A stretch of 64,000 nucleotides of DNA from Prorocentrum cordatum. Lineage: Eukaryota; Sar; Dinophyceae; Prorocentrales; Prorocentraceae. The first letter of the stretch is position 1. Each line of letters starts with the position of its first letter. Location of the stretch: the NCBI GenBank assembly GCA_963575745.1, contig CAUYUJ010009469.1, forward strand, positions 378,717-442,716. The letters are read 5' to 3'. Under the pieces are notes generated by a model. That model was not told where the DNA came from and searched no databases. It saw nothing but the letters and a program-made list of their open reading frames with translations. The position numbers were made by a program, and so were the translations under genes. Positions 10,650 through 20,562 of the stretch are shown piece after piece.

Positions 10650-10817
10650 TGCAAAGCAGCCGCAGCGCCCTCGCGGGGAGAGAGAGACGCCCCCTCCCGC
10701 GGACCCGTCGAGCTTCACGGGCAGCCTGCCCTTCTCCGCCGCCTGGACCGGGTCGAACGGCAGCACGGCGCACAGACGCCCGTTTAGCTCCGCCCGAGAC
10801 AGGGCCTGCAGGATGAC
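10650..10817 (-). CDS. Exon-like copy of the ELNGxxG domain
   Basis: The minus strand reads VILQALSRAELNGRLCAVLP then EKGRLPVKLDGS, the same domain as in the 11340-12671 frame. A good 3' splice acceptor (TTCTCCCACAG) sits directly before GTC of VILQAL at 10817, which makes this look like a true exon. Near the end, the expected LSPxxLR strand needs a one-base frame change (LPARALRLL appears in the next frame). The copy is therefore either slightly broken or contains a sequence error. Function of the domain is unknown to me. Confidence 0.55.
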
Positions 10818-11089
10818 CTGTGGGAGAATTCGCCGAGGTACCATGCTGCGCGTGTGGGACGCTGCAGAGGTCTTCTTCGTCGTCGTCGCCAGTCCCAAGG
10901 AAACTGAAGAACGAACGAGGAAAACAAATATCGTAATTGAGTCCATTCCCTTCCATTTTCCCCTTCCCTGGCAGGAGGGAGGGTTCGGGGGGGTGGGGGC
11001 ACAGGCGGGGTACAGGGTTCCTGGGGGAAGCCCCGCCTTCAGGGGTCGGCGGCACCGGCCGTAAGGCCTTCGCACGAGACACTGCGACG

Positions 11090-11245
11090 ACACCGCTACG
11101 CCATGGTCCTCCTCTCCCGAGGCACGTTCTGACCAGGACTCCGAGGCGAGTCCAGCCATGGGCGATGAGGGACCCCCCAGTGCGAAAGCGAGGGAAGGGT
11201 ATCGGCGGTCGGTACATGCTTTCCTCTGCCGAACCTTGTCCCCAG
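11090..11245 (+). repeat. Family Z, copy 1
   Basis: Shares with 61720-61880 the segments CACGTTCTGACCAG(G/A)A, CGAGGCGA and AAAGCGAGGGAAGGGTATCG over about 140 bp, in the same orientation. It is a dispersed repeat of unknown type. Confidence 0.7.
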
Positions 11246-11339
11246 GTCTGAGCTCTTGCCCTGGAGATCTGGCAGAAGCGTCGCTTTCCTGAGTGGCAGC
11301 GCTAGGGGGACTGGCTCAGGAGGGGGGGAACATGTAGGA

Positions 11340-12671
11340 TCACCGCCCTGGAATCGGCGATGCATCAACGATTGATCGGCGATGGGCCCCTGATAGCGAA
11401 TCCGCGCGTTCCCAAGCTGCGTGTGCCAGATGGTTCCTGTTGGGGATGAGTGGACGATTGAGGCTTGCTGCGCAACCCTTAAGCCTAGCCCCCCGAGCAT
11501 TGCCCCTGATCTCCGGCAGGGGCGGCCGCGTGCTGCTGCCATGGCCAGGCCTGGCTGTGCAGGACGGGGTGCCAGCGGGCGCTGCCAGGCGCAAATTGGC
11601 GGGCCTGACGGAGAGCCGCTGCCCGGAAGACAGCAGCGAGACCGCGAGCCGGTCCTTCGGCGCCCCGCTCGCGAAGGGCAGGATGGTGGCCCTCTGCTCG
11701 TTCAGGTCTGTCTTCGACAGGCCGTGCAGCACCACCGCGTCCCCCTCCCTGAACTCGTACGCCTCGTGGAAAGGGCCAAACGTACCCCCAAGGCGACGTG
11801 CCCCCAATGAGGTGCCGCAGCGGCCACGGCTCCAGCCACGGTGGGCGCCAACACGCAGCCTTTGGGCGTCCCGAGGTGGGCCCCGAGGCACCCTCTCCAA
11901 GGCACGTCTGGTCTGGGGTGCGCATGTCGGGAGCGGCCAAGAGGGGGGTGTCCAAGAGGGCGGGGTGCAAATCATGACCGGCGGCATGTGCGCGGCCCAG
12001 CGGGGGGGTCGGGGACGTAATGAAATAAGAAGGGACGCCATGAAATCTGGGGGAATATCATGGCCCCCGCCACGATCTCCCCCCCCCCCCCGAGTCATCA
12101 CCCCCCTCCTTGCCGCCCCCGAGCTTGGCCTCCCTCGGGCCTCGCCCGGGCCGAGCCCCACGTAGATGAGCGGAGGCATGTCCTCGCAGGTGTCCGCCCG
12201 CTCGCGGGCCCGCGGCTCCCGCGCCGCCTCCGCGGCGGGCCGGGCCGCGACCTTCGGCGCCCCGGGGGCCGCGCCCAGGCAGTCCAGCGGAGGCACGTCG
12301 TCGTCGCTGCCGGCCCCAGTGCTGCCAGTCGCCGCCGACAGGCCGCGGGCGGGCGGCGAGGCGCCGACGTACTCCAGCGGAGGCATCTCGTCGTCGCTGC
12401 CGCTCTGCGGATCGCCGACGGCGTGGTCCAGGCTCTGGGGGGGGACCTCCAGCTCCCTGCCGCTGCCGTCGAGCCTGATGGGCAACGTGCCGCCAGTGGG
12501 CTTGAGGAAGGGCATCACCGTGCCCCTCTGGCCGTTCAGCTCTGGGTCGGGCATGCCGCGCAGCGTTACCCTGGCCCCCTCACGGAAGACGTGCCGCTGA
12601 TGGCGGGTGGGGGAAGTGAGCGTAGGCACTTCAGCACGAAGATCTGATACGAGGGCTGGGTGAATAAGCAT
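11340..12671 (-). CDS. Two-domain ELNGxxG protein with acidic SDDDMPPLEYVG motifs
   Basis: A 443-codon minus-strand frame, probably an exon block rather than a whole gene. Residues 28-84 and 304-362 are two copies of one domain: REGxxVxLxGx, then ELNGQRGTV, then LPIRLDGSGRELEV and a final SVRPANLR-like strand. This looks like a small beta-barrel (SH3/KOW-like) unit, by inference. Between them are three acidic motifs at residues 91-103 (GSDDEMPPLEYVG), 121-132 and 163-172. Residues 183-249 coincide exactly with the family-C repeat at 11926-12123. A splice acceptor (CCATCAG) lies just before RHVFREG near residue 24, so the listed ATG is unlikely to be the true start. The protein is of a kind I associate with dinoflagellates, function unknown. 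Confidence 0.65.
   Translation of the reverse strand: MLIHPALVSDLRAEVPTLTSPTRHQRHVFREGARVTLRGMPDPELNGQRGTVMPFLKPTGGTLPIRLDGSGRELEVPPQSLDHAVGDPQSGSDDEMPPLEYVGASPPARGLSAATGSTGAGSDDDVPPLDCLGAAPGAPKVAARPAAEAAREPRARERADTCEDMPPLIYVGLGPGEARGRPSSGAARRGVMTRGGGGDRGGGHDIPPDFMASLLISLRPRPPRWAAHMPPVMICTPPSWTPPSWPLPTCAPQTRRALERVPRGPPRDAQRLRVGAHRGWSRGRCGTSLGARRLGGTFGPFHEAYEFREGDAVVLHGLSKTDLNEQRATILPFASGAPKDRLAVSLLSSGQRLSVRPANLRLAAPAGTPSCTARPGHGSSTRPPLPEIRGNARGARLKGCAASLNRPLIPNRNHLAHAAWERADSLSGAHRRSIVDASPIPGR
11345..11520 (+). repeat. Family D, copy 1
   Basis: Begins GGCGATGCATC and ends GCATTGCCCCTGATCT. Matches 50205-50720 (which has two insertions) and 52011-52165. Confidence 0.7.
11926..12123 (+). mobile_element. 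Family C element lying in an open frame
   Basis: Ends TCGGGAGCGGCCAAGAGG and CCTTGCCGCCCCCGAG form imperfect terminal inverted repeats. The interior word ATATCATGGCCCCCGCCA is shared with copies at 21786-21880 and 48113-48265. It is 198 bp (66 codons) and keeps the minus-strand frame open. Confidence 0.75.
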
Positions 12672-12940
12672 GATTCAGAATTTCGGGTTCCTTAGAAGCT
12701 CCCTGGGGAATGGAATCATCTTACCATGGAGAAAAACGAAATGAATCACTTCCCCGGCAATTACCCTTCGCCACCTCTTTTCTATTTACCGTGCACCCTC
12801 TCGAATCTGAGATGGTTGGACAACGCTTCCTCCGCTACTCTCGAACCTGAAATGCGCCCCTGTGTAGCGACAGCGCATGGATCCGCGGGGGCAGTCTCTG
12901 CGTACATACTCTCATCCGTTGCTCGCGGGGAACCCCAGGG

Positions 12941-12984
12941 ACCCTTGCGAGGGAAGCCTTCTCGAGGGCTTCCCTCGCAAGGGT
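12941..12984. other. Perfect 18-bp stem hairpin
   Basis: ACCCTTGCGAGGGAAGCC at 12941-12958 is exactly inverted at 12967-12984, leaving an 8-nt loop. It lies between the two minus-strand exon traces, in an apparently non-coding gap. It could be a structural RNA feature or the core of a small inverted-repeat element. Confidence 0.8.
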
Positions 12985-13421
12985 TGGGGGGACTCGAACT
13001 TCTCCAAGCTCAGCGATGCGCTTGGGGACCCAAGTCTCAAACAAAATCCTCACCGCTGGACCGACAATACTCGTGAAAACCGCGATACCGAAAAAACACA
13101 TCCAATCGAATGGTTCAAACCTCTTATGAAACCCAACAACCAATGTGTCTCGAATTCGCGCAAAATCGCCATGCACTGACGATAGGCAGCCGTGAAACCA
13201 AGAACTTGCGATGCACATGACATTGCGGGAAAATGAACCGGCTACGGTGATAGACAGTGCATGGCGATACGACCAAACACATTGGCTCTAGATCCATTCG
13301 GGAAGTCTCATGTGGTGATGCTTCTACTGAACTCTGTCCACTCCAACTTGACTGACCTCAAAACCCGCTCTTGTCTGCCTACCGCCGCCCCACACACCTC
13401 CCCCGAAATCAGTACCGGGAC

Positions 13422-13458
13422 CAACGTACTCCAATGGCGGCATGTCGTCGTCGCTGTC
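13422..13458 (-). CDS. Putative 37-nt micro-exon encoding SDDDMPPLEYV
   Basis: The minus strand has CCTAAG|GACAGCGACGACGAC and ends TACGTTG|GTCCCGG, so an AG acceptor and a GT donor bracket codons for DSDDDMPPLEYV plus one base. The motif matches those in 11340-12671 on the same strand 1 kb away. A short exon carrying one motif unit is a reasonable reading; a continuous frame 13324-13569 is the alternative. Confidence 0.45.
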
Positions 13459-13772
13459 CTTAGGTCTTGGACGAGTCAATATTATTTGGCCGCTCGGCCT
13501 GAGCATTTCGCATGCGTCGCATGCGTCATATGACCATTCGAACGATCCTGACCCGATCCACGATCGCAAGCGGGTCCTGCAGGAAATCCCACGGGGCTCC
13601 GATTGGCTCAGATCAGAAGTGTGAGATGACGAAGTGGAGGTGGTGCAGGACGGGGGCCAGGTAGGCGCTGGGACACAGGCCGCCGCATCAAATTACGCAG
13701 CCAAGAGCGGGGAAGACGACCAGGAAGACGCGGCGGGTTCAAACACAACCTGAACCAACAAACGCCTTGCCA

Positions 13773-14381
13773 TATATGGTCCCGGGCTCCGGGCCCACGG
13801 GCCCCCCCCCCTCCCCCCCAGATGGTATGGTCCCAGGATTCCTCGGGCCCCCCCCCCCCAGATGGTATGGTCCCAGAGACGACGACGACGACGACGACGG
13901 CGACGACTACGACGACGACGACAACGACCACGACGACGACGACGACGACGGCTGCGGCGGCGACGACGCCGGCGGCGGCGGCGACGACGACGATGACGAC
14001 GATGACGACGGCGACGATGACGATGATGACGACGACGACGAGGACGACGACCTCTGAACCACCACAGCACCACACCAGGAGGGGGGCACCGCAGCGCAGC
14101 ACCACGCCACGCCCACCTCTGAACCACCACAGCACCACACCACATCCATAGGGGGGGGGGCACCGCAGCGCAGCACCACGCCACGCCCACGGGGGGGGGC
14201 GGGGGGCCCCCTCGCGCGGGGGGGGGGGGGCCAATGGCATCAGCATCGGGGGGGGAGGGGGCCCAAACCCTGGACCATAAATGGTCCCGGGCTCCGGGCC
14301 CACGGCCCCCCCCCCCCCAGATGGTATGGTCCCAGGTCCTCGGGCCCCCCCCCCCCCCAGATGGTATGGTCCCAGAGCAGA

Positions 14382-14414
<33 letters not shown>

Positions 14415-14762
14415 TGCGGCGGCGACGACGCCGGCGGCGGCGGCGGCGGCGACGACGACGATGACGACGATGACGACGGCGACGACGACGATGACGACGA
14501 CGACGAGGACGACGACGACGACCTCTGAACCACCACAGCACCACACCACATCCACAGGGGGGGGGGAGGGGGGCACCGCAGCGCAGCACCACGCCACGCC
14601 CACCTCTGAACCACCACAGCACCACACCACATCCACAGGGGGGGGGGCACCGCAGCGCAGCACCACGCCACGCCCACAGGGGGGGGCGGGGGGGACCATC
14701 GCGCGGGGGTGGGGGGGCCCAATGGCATCAGCATTGGGGGGGGGCCCAAGCCCTGGACCATA
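13773..14762. repeat. Tandem duplication of a 485-505 bp unit with GAC tracts and long C/G runs
   Basis: Unit 1 (13773-14277) and unit 2 (14278-14762) share the same order: ATGGTCCCGGGCTCCGGG, C-runs with AGATGGTATGGTCCCAG, a GAC microsatellite, CTCTGAACCACCACAGCACC repeated, G-runs, and CCCTGGACCAT. Long open frames on both strands come from the GAC and homopolymer tracts and are not believed to be genes. Several G-runs of 8-12 could form G-quadruplexes. Confidence 0.9.
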
Positions 14763-14767
14763 TATTG

Positions 14768-14912
14768 GGAAGCAACTGTTTACTCCCGCAAGCTTTCGCC
14801 GAGCTTCCGCTGGTGGAGGCGGCCTCTTTTTACTTCCGCCGCCTTCCGCCGAGGAAGAGATCACGACTCCTTCGATCCTCGAAGGCGAGGAACTTGCTTG
14901 AATGCCTCACGC
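14768..14912 (+). repeat. Family F, copy 1
   Basis: Shares TTCCGCCGCCTTCCGCCGA and CTCCTTCGATCC(T/A)(C/T)GAAGGC with 35862-36012. Confidence 0.7.
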
Positions 14913-14914
14913 AA

Positions 14915-15140
14915 GGGGAGGACAAGAGAACCCAACATAACATCGAATCGATAAGACGGATCGGCGATCGAAATGAATCGGACAAGCGGGACTCGGCAGC
15001 CGAGTCGGGAAAAGTCGAACCTGCGAACATCGGCAGGCCAATCTGCCTCCAGTGAGGAATCGGAGCCCACATCGGAATCCCAAGTCGAATCCAATCGGAA
15101 TCGGAATGCATCGAAATCAAATCGGATTGACTCGGAGGAG
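14915..15140. repeat. AATCGGA-rich degenerate repeat
   Basis: Words AATCGGA, GATCGG and ACTCGG recur through the stretch. No gene is seen. Confidence 0.5.
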
Positions 15141-15146
15141 TCGTAA

Positions 15147-15308
15147 TCAAGGGGCACAAGGACACACGAATAAATACACACAAATAAAAAGATGCCCCAT
15201 AGTTTCTAAATTTTCTGGGTTTTTGTCTTCCCGCCCACTTCCCATATTTTCCCCTATTTTCTTGGGGGTCGACGATTAATTGTGTCTGTGTGCTTCTTCC
15301 CCCCCTGA
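15147..15308 (+). mobile_element. Family G, copy 1, with 5-bp target duplication CGTAA
   Basis: Flanked by CGTAA at 15142-15146 and 15309-15313. Begins TCAAGGGG and ends CCCCCTGA. The interior has the family hallmarks ACACACAAATAAAAA, TTTTCTGGGTTTTTGTCTTC and GTCGACGATTAATTGTGTCT. It has no coding capacity. Confidence 0.9.
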
Positions 15309-15439
15309 CGTAATCCGCCCTGCCTGGGACGCAGCGCAGCACCGAGGGGTGGTGCAGGACGAGGTGACGGTGGAGGCGGAGGTGGCGCCTGCACTGCAGG
15401 CGCCGTCGCAGTGCGTGCGGACGCCTCTCCCTCCTGCGT

Positions 15440-15640
15440 CCTCATCCATCCTATCCCTCCTCCTTCCTCCCTCCTCCTTCCTTCCTCCCTCCTCCTGCTC
15501 CTGCTCCTCCTCCTCTTCCTCCTCCTCCTCCTCCTCCCTCCTCCTCTTCCTCCTCCTCCTCCTCCTCCCCCACCTCCTCCTCCTCGTTATCCTCCGCATT
15601 CCTCCTCCCTCATCCTCCCTCCTGCTCCCTCCTTATTTCA
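15440..15640. repeat. CCT polypyrimidine tract
   Basis: A CCT/CTC microsatellite. 15650-16030 beyond it holds no recognised gene. Confidence 0.9.
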
Positions 15641-16029
15641 CTGATCCTCGTCTTCATTCGTGTCGCTCTTATCGTTTCTCTCCTTCGCCTCCTCCTAGTG
15701 TGAAGAGGGATTGCAGGAGGGGCGTTGTGTGGTGGAAAGATGAGTGCATCTCCGAGTGAAGGACGGGGGCATGACACTTGTTGGGACGGCTGGGGGGTGG
15801 GAAGATCATTTTCGAAAGCTTTGTGACTCGTGAGGGGTGAAAGGCGAAACCAATGAGGATCGACAAGAGTACCAGTGTAAATGCATTTCCGCATACCGCA
15901 CTATCTCAGGTCAATTTTGATTCTGGCGGACCCCTCGGCAGAGGAGGGGGGCGGGGAGTTTGCAGAGACGTCGATAACGATCTGCCTGTAAGTTTACGCG
16001 TGTCCGCATTACCTGGAGGGCTAGATGTG

Positions 16030-16910
16030 GGCGCCGACGCTTGCACTCAGGAGTGTGCGATTCAAGCGTTCACATGGAATGCGTGCGGGATAGGATCAGA
16101 TTCGGTAGAAAAATTGATTGGCATGCTGAGTGTAGGCCAGGTGGGATGGGATTGGGACGTGTTTCTCTGCAGGAGGGGCCAAGACTGCACGACACTGCTT
16201 TACAGGAACTCCACGGAGGACACTTGTTTCACACAATGGCTGCTGCGGATTGCTACCGGGGCACGGCCATACTGCTAAACAAGCGCTGGGCGAACGCCAG
16301 CGGGGAGCCGGTATTCTCAAGCCCGAACGGGCACATTGCGATATTGGATCTTCAGTTGCAAAGCCCGGAGTGCAGATCCATCTCTGCACATTGTCCGCAT
16401 GGAGGCGATGATGAGAAGTATATGGGGAGCCTCCCAAAAAAATGAGGCGTACGTCAAACTCGGCCGCAGACAGCAACGTTCGAATTTGTTGGGCTCGATG
16501 AGAACGCTGTGATCGGCAGGCATAGCGAATGGGACTATCCCAAGCTGGTTGGTAAATGGGGCTTGGGGGGAAGTTGCGATAAGGGGTGATGTGTGTTGTC
16601 GACTGGCTGCATACGAACAAGCTGGTCGCAACAAACACGCATAGGCGTAATAATCAATACTATGCCAGGTGACGCACCAGAGGTGGGAGACAGGCTAACG
16701 GTTGCAAATCGATTTCATCTTGTGCGGTAAAACGATAGCGCCTGCTCTCGTCGATGCGGCGGTGCACGATGTCATCCATTTCGCGTCAGACCACCGTTGC
16801 TTGGTTTCGACATTCAAATTCCAACAAGCCCGAAAGCCCAGGGAAATTACCCTGGCGACGTACCCAACCCCTTTAAAATGCAGGGCAGGAGTAGCTTGGG
16901 AGATTTGACG
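16030..16910 (+). pseudogene. LINE endonuclease, second element, degenerate
   Basis: Frames in succession give FTWNACGI (WNA motif, N-terminus), RGTAILLNKRWANASGEPVF, HIAILDLQLQSPECRSISAH (the SAH strand), LDENAVIGRHSEWDYPKL, and finally QIDFILCGK and FASDHRCLVST, the terminal DHR/H motif. The order and spacing are those of an AP-endonuclease-type LINE domain. At least three frame changes and stops show it is inactive. The reverse transcriptase follows at 18040 after a satellite block. Confidence 0.8.
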
Positions 16911-17059
16911 AGAAGGCGGTGACGTGACATGGACGCATATATACTTCTGCGTGCGGCATTCGGAAGCTTCGCAGGTCCCCAATCTAGGGAAAACGATGAG
17001 CAACTAAGTGAACATTTGAGTCACTAAGGAACGTGGGCAAGGGGCTTGAAACGTCGGCG

Positions 17060-17925
17060 GGGCAGCAACAACATGACATAGCCCCCCAGGGACGGCGAGG
17101 TCCCGCTCAGGTCTGCGCAGTGCCTCGCTCCGCTGGACCCACCAGCAGCCTTCGAAAGTGGCGAGCCCACCAGGAGCCCTCGAACATGGCGACAACTTCG
17201 CAGATCGCAACCCCCCAAGGACGGGGAAGTCTCGCTCAGATCCGCGCGGTGCTTCACTCCGCTGTACCCACCAGCAGCCCTCGAAAATGGCGACGGTTTC
17301 GCAGATCGCAACCCCCCAGGGACGGGGAAGTCTCGCTCAGATCCGAGCGGTGCCTCACTCCGCTGGACCCACCAGCAGCCCTCGAACGTGGCGACGATTT
17401 CGCAGATCGCACCCCCGCAGGGACGGCGAGGTCTCGCTCAGATCCGCGCGGTGCCTCACTCCGCTGGACCCACCAGCAGCCCTCGAACGTGGCGACAATC
17501 TCGCAGATCGCAACCCCCCCAAGGACGGGGAGGTCTCGCTCAGATCCGCGCGGTGCCTCACTCCGCTGGACCCACCAGCAGCCCTCGAAAATGGCGACGG
17601 TTTCGCAGATCGCAACCCCCCAGGGACGGGGAGGTCTCGCTCAGATCCGCGCGGTGCCTCACTCCGCTGGACCCACCAGCAGCCCTCGAAAATGGCGACG
17701 GTTTCGCAAATCGAAACCCCCCAAGGACGGCGAGGTCTCGCTCAGATCCGCGTGGTGCCTCACTCCGCTGTACCCACCAGCAGCCCTCGAAAATGGCGAC
17801 GGTTTCGCAGATCGCAGCCCTCCAGGGACGGCGAGGTCTCGCTCAGATCCGCGCCGTGCCTCACTCCGCTGGACCCACCAGCAGCCCTCGAACGTGGCGT
17901 CAATCTCGCAGATCGAGGCAAGGAG
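17060..17925 (+). repeat. 101-bp satellite array, about 8 near-identical units
   Basis: The anchor GTCTCGCTCAGATCCGCG recurs at about 17231, 17331, 17432, 17534, 17635, 17736 and 17837, that is every 101-102 bp, with one earlier diverged unit. Units are very similar. The array and the following purine tract interrupt the LINE at 16030-21780. The same satellite lies inverted at 37640-39070. Confidence 0.95.
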
Positions 17926-18040
17926 AGATGAGACAGAAGGAGGGGGGGCGGGAGGCGGGAGGCAGGAGGCAGGAGGCGGGAGGAAGGAAGGAAGGAAGGA
18001 AGGAAGGAAGGAAGGAAGGAAGGAAGGAAGGACGCGCGAC
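17926..18040. repeat. GGCGGGA and GGAA microsatellite block
   Basis: GGAGGCGGGAGGCA units are followed by about 13 copies of GGAA, ending GGACGCGCGAC. A related pyrimidine block starting GTCGCGTCCTTT flanks the inverted satellite at 37557-37650. Confidence 0.9.
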
Positions 18041-19252
18041 CAGTGCTTTATTCAAAACGAAGACCCAAACAAGGAGGGTTGGGAACAACAACAACGCTGC
18101 GAAACAAACGGGGTGGAATTTGTTACTGGATGACAATGAACTGAAAGCTTCTCCCAAAAGATGCCTGAGACTGTGGAGGAGCTTCACACGACTGTCAAGT
18201 AACCGGCGTCCGACTAAAAATACAATATCGATGATAAGCTCGGGGTGCTCGTCGAGCAACGGAAGGCGTGCTTTTCGCCAGAGGAGCGCAAAAGTTGTCC
18301 AAACAGATTATGTGATGTCCGTCTTAGAGAAAGAATGCGCGCAGAGAGGCCAGATTGGATCAACTACTCCAACGCAATGGAAGAACGAATCAATTAGGTC
18401 GCAGACTGGCGGCCCGTAAGAGACGGCAGATAATTGTGGCAAGTGAAGGAAAGACAGTCGTATACACACAACGCCCGTTGAGATAACAATGTTTTCGCTG
18501 AGTTGTACGACGCTTGGTACGCTGGTTCTTGGGAAAAACAAGAAATGGCAGAACAATGAGACGGTGAAGAGACTGAGCCCATCACCGTCAAATGACGAAC
18601 GGATGTGCTGAAGAACATGAAAAAAAACAACACATGCTCAGAAAATTGGGTCGTTGCTGAAATGTTGCAGACCGGGCGCCAAGGTCTGATCGAGATAATG
18701 GCTGACACAACCAGAAATATCGTAAACTACATGAAAGCAGAGCAGAGCAGCTGGTTAACACATAACACGCCATAATAAACAATAGGCGATGCCAACCATC
18801 CAGAAATTTACCGGCCGATGAGCATCCTGCCTGTCATGTAAAAAGCTTTCTCGTTGGCGCTGGTAGACAGAACGAAACATATCCTGGAAACGAAACAACT
18901 GCCAGAACAAGCAATATTCCGCTCTGGGTATAATTGTTCGGAGGTCGTACACTCGCTCCGCGCCATCGCAGAGAAGGCGGAATAATGAGGGGAAGAAGTG
19001 TGGATGGCTTCTTTAGGATAGGCGTTCGCCAGAGTATTACACTGTTCAGTTTTCCACGCCCTGGAAGAGGTCAGCGTGGATAGTGCAATAAGGCTATGCG
19101 GCAGTATGGAAGGCTACGTGCAAGCTGAGGCGAGAGGTTCGAGCAGCGTGCTCCGAATCGACAAGCGGGTCCGGCACGGCGGCCCGACTTCCCCGCTGCC
19201 GCTCAACAGTGCCGCCCGGCGGGTCCTGCATTGCGAGACACGGAGCAGAGGT
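18040..19252 (+). pseudogene. LINE reverse transcriptase, second element, degenerate
   Basis: In order, with stops and frame changes: FAELYDAWYAG, MKKNNTCSENWVVAEML (fingers), NHPEIYRPMSILPV, KAFSLALVDRTKHILETKQL, PEQAIFRSGYNCSEVVHSLR, AIAEKAE, then GYVQAEARGSSSVLRIDKRV and RHGGPTSPLPLNSA. The last segment is the GVRQGDPLSPLLFN motif in decayed form. The remaining catalytic motif lies beyond the family-A insertion at 19261. This is the clearest retrotransposon remnant in the window. Confidence 0.85.
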
Positions 19253-19260
19253 CGCTCGTC

Positions 19261-19452
19261 TTATCTCGGGCCTGTCCCCCTACAGGGGGATTTTCGACGA
19301 AAAATAAAACATACCCCAAGCATGCGCCAAAGAGGTCAAAAAATACTCCAAAAATAATCCCTGGACTATTTTTGGATTATTTTTGACTATTGTGGGGGTA
19401 TTTCTGAAATTTTCGTCGGAAGTCCCCCTGTAGGGGGACAGGCCCGACTTAA
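19261..19452 (+). mobile_element. Family A, copy 1: hAT-like miniature element with perfect 8-bp target duplication
   Basis: CGCTCGTC at 19253-19260 is repeated at 19453-19460. The ends are TTATCTCGGGCCTGTCCCCC and, inverted, TTAAGTCGGGCCTGTCCCCC, continuing into TACAGGGGGA. The 192-bp interior is AT-rich (GGACTATTTTTGGATT) and non-coding. An 8-bp duplication points to the hAT superfamily. It sits inside the reverse-transcriptase palm of the LINE. Confidence 0.92.
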
Positions 19453-19604
19453 CGCTCGTCGCAGTCGTGGGGGCCCATCAGGACGGGAGCGACCGCATCG
19501 CTCACGTGACGTCTGCGGATGACGCGGCTCTGCTTGACGGAAGGGTGCAGCGGGGGGTGCAGAGGGCCGGAGACGAGGGTTGTGACGGAGTGGCAGGGGC
19601 ACAG
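19453..19604 (+). pseudogene. LINE reverse transcriptase, YADD-motif segment
   Basis: The frame reads GSDRIAHVTSADDAALLDG, the FADD/YADD catalytic motif in altered form (SADD), directly after the family-A insertion. Compared with the segment ending at 19252 the frame is shifted, consistent with decay. Confidence 0.75.
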
Positions 19605-19895
19605 GAGGAGGAGGAGGAGGAGGAGGAGGAAGAGGAGGAGGAGGGGCAGGAGGAGGGGGAGGGGGAGGAGGACAAGCTAGGTGCGCTCGCGTCATATCTG
19701 ACATCCTACCTCTCCCTCCCATCCCTGACCATGCCGCAGATCCCCTCTCTACTCGCTCAGTCGGATGTCGAGCAGGGCAATGATCCCGAAAGGGTACGCG
19801 ATGCATTGTAGAGCACGGCATGGCATGGCGTAGAAGAGCACCGCAAAGCGTAATATCAACGTAGCATTGCATTGCATGCCGTGGCATGGCACGGG
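19605..19895. repeat. GGA tract plus a block shared with 63247-63308
   Basis: 19605-19672 is GGA microsatellite. 19674-19735 (AAGCTAGGTGCGCTCGCGTC, then CATCCTACCTCTCCCTCCCA) is nearly identical to 63247-63308, which also follows a GGA-rich tract. The GCATGGCATGGC words at 19820-19895 are weakly repetitive. Confidence 0.8.
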
Positions 19896-19897
19896 AA

Positions 19898-20095
19898 ATG
19901 ACGCCAGCGCTGCAGCGGGAGCACGAATCGAAACGAGCGGAAGCGCGGAAATGAGGCCAGCGCTGCAGCGGGAGCACGATTCGGAACGAGCGAAGCACGG
20001 AAATGAGGCCAGCGCTGCAGCGGGAGCACGATTCGGAACGAGCGGGGCCCGAACATGAGGCCGGCGCCTCAGCGAGAGCAACATTTTGAAAAAAA
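19898..20095. repeat. Tandem repeat, about 52-bp unit, about 4 copies
   Basis: AGCGCTGCAGCGGGAGCACG recurs at about 19907, 19960 and 20012, with a diverged fourth copy. Units end with GGAAATGAGGCC. Confidence 0.85.
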
Positions 20096-20179
20096 TGCAA
20101 GCGAAAACCTAACTCCGGGGAAACCTGTGTGTAAAAAAACAATACGCAGGGGGGGGGGGGGGTCGGCCACTTTCAAACC

Positions 20180-20400
20180 GTCATCAGGGGAAGAGGGAGA
20201 GTAGTATTCATACTGAGTAATTGTGGAGGAGGAGGAGGAGGAGGAGGAGGAGGAGGAGGAGGGGGAGGGGGAAGAGGAGGAGGAGGAGGAGGAGGAGGAG
20301 GTGGGGAGGAGGAGGAGGAGGAGGAGGAGGAGGAGGAAGAGGAGGAGGAGGTGGGGAGGAGGAGGAGGAGGAGGAGGAGGAGGAGCATCACTCATGTGAC
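20180..20400. repeat. GGA microsatellite with a recurring preface
   Basis: The GGA tract at 20224-20393 is preceded by GGGAGAGTAGTATTCATACT, which recurs at 63604 and 63665. 20400-20560 is GC-rich and unassigned. Confidence 0.85.
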
Positions 20401-20562
20401 GTTTGCTGTTCGAGGCAGTGCAGAAGAGAAGTGCTCGAAGAGGTGCCAATCGCCGCTCGGGGCGCCCGCGGCCTGCGCTTGAGAGCGCAGGCAAAAAGGC
20501 GCCGTTCGGCGCAGGAGTGGGGGCCCGAGGCAGAGCCTGGAAGCGCGGGGGCAGCGATTCTC

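Noticed and set aside
13608-14864. A 418-codon minus frame rich in Val, Pro and Gly
   Set aside because: Produced by GAC triplets and homopolymer runs in the duplicated unit; the other frames are equally open.
17033-18419. Plus frames of 257-366 codons over the 101-bp satellite
   Set aside because: They read repeated satellite units and then a GGAA tract, and several frames are open at once.
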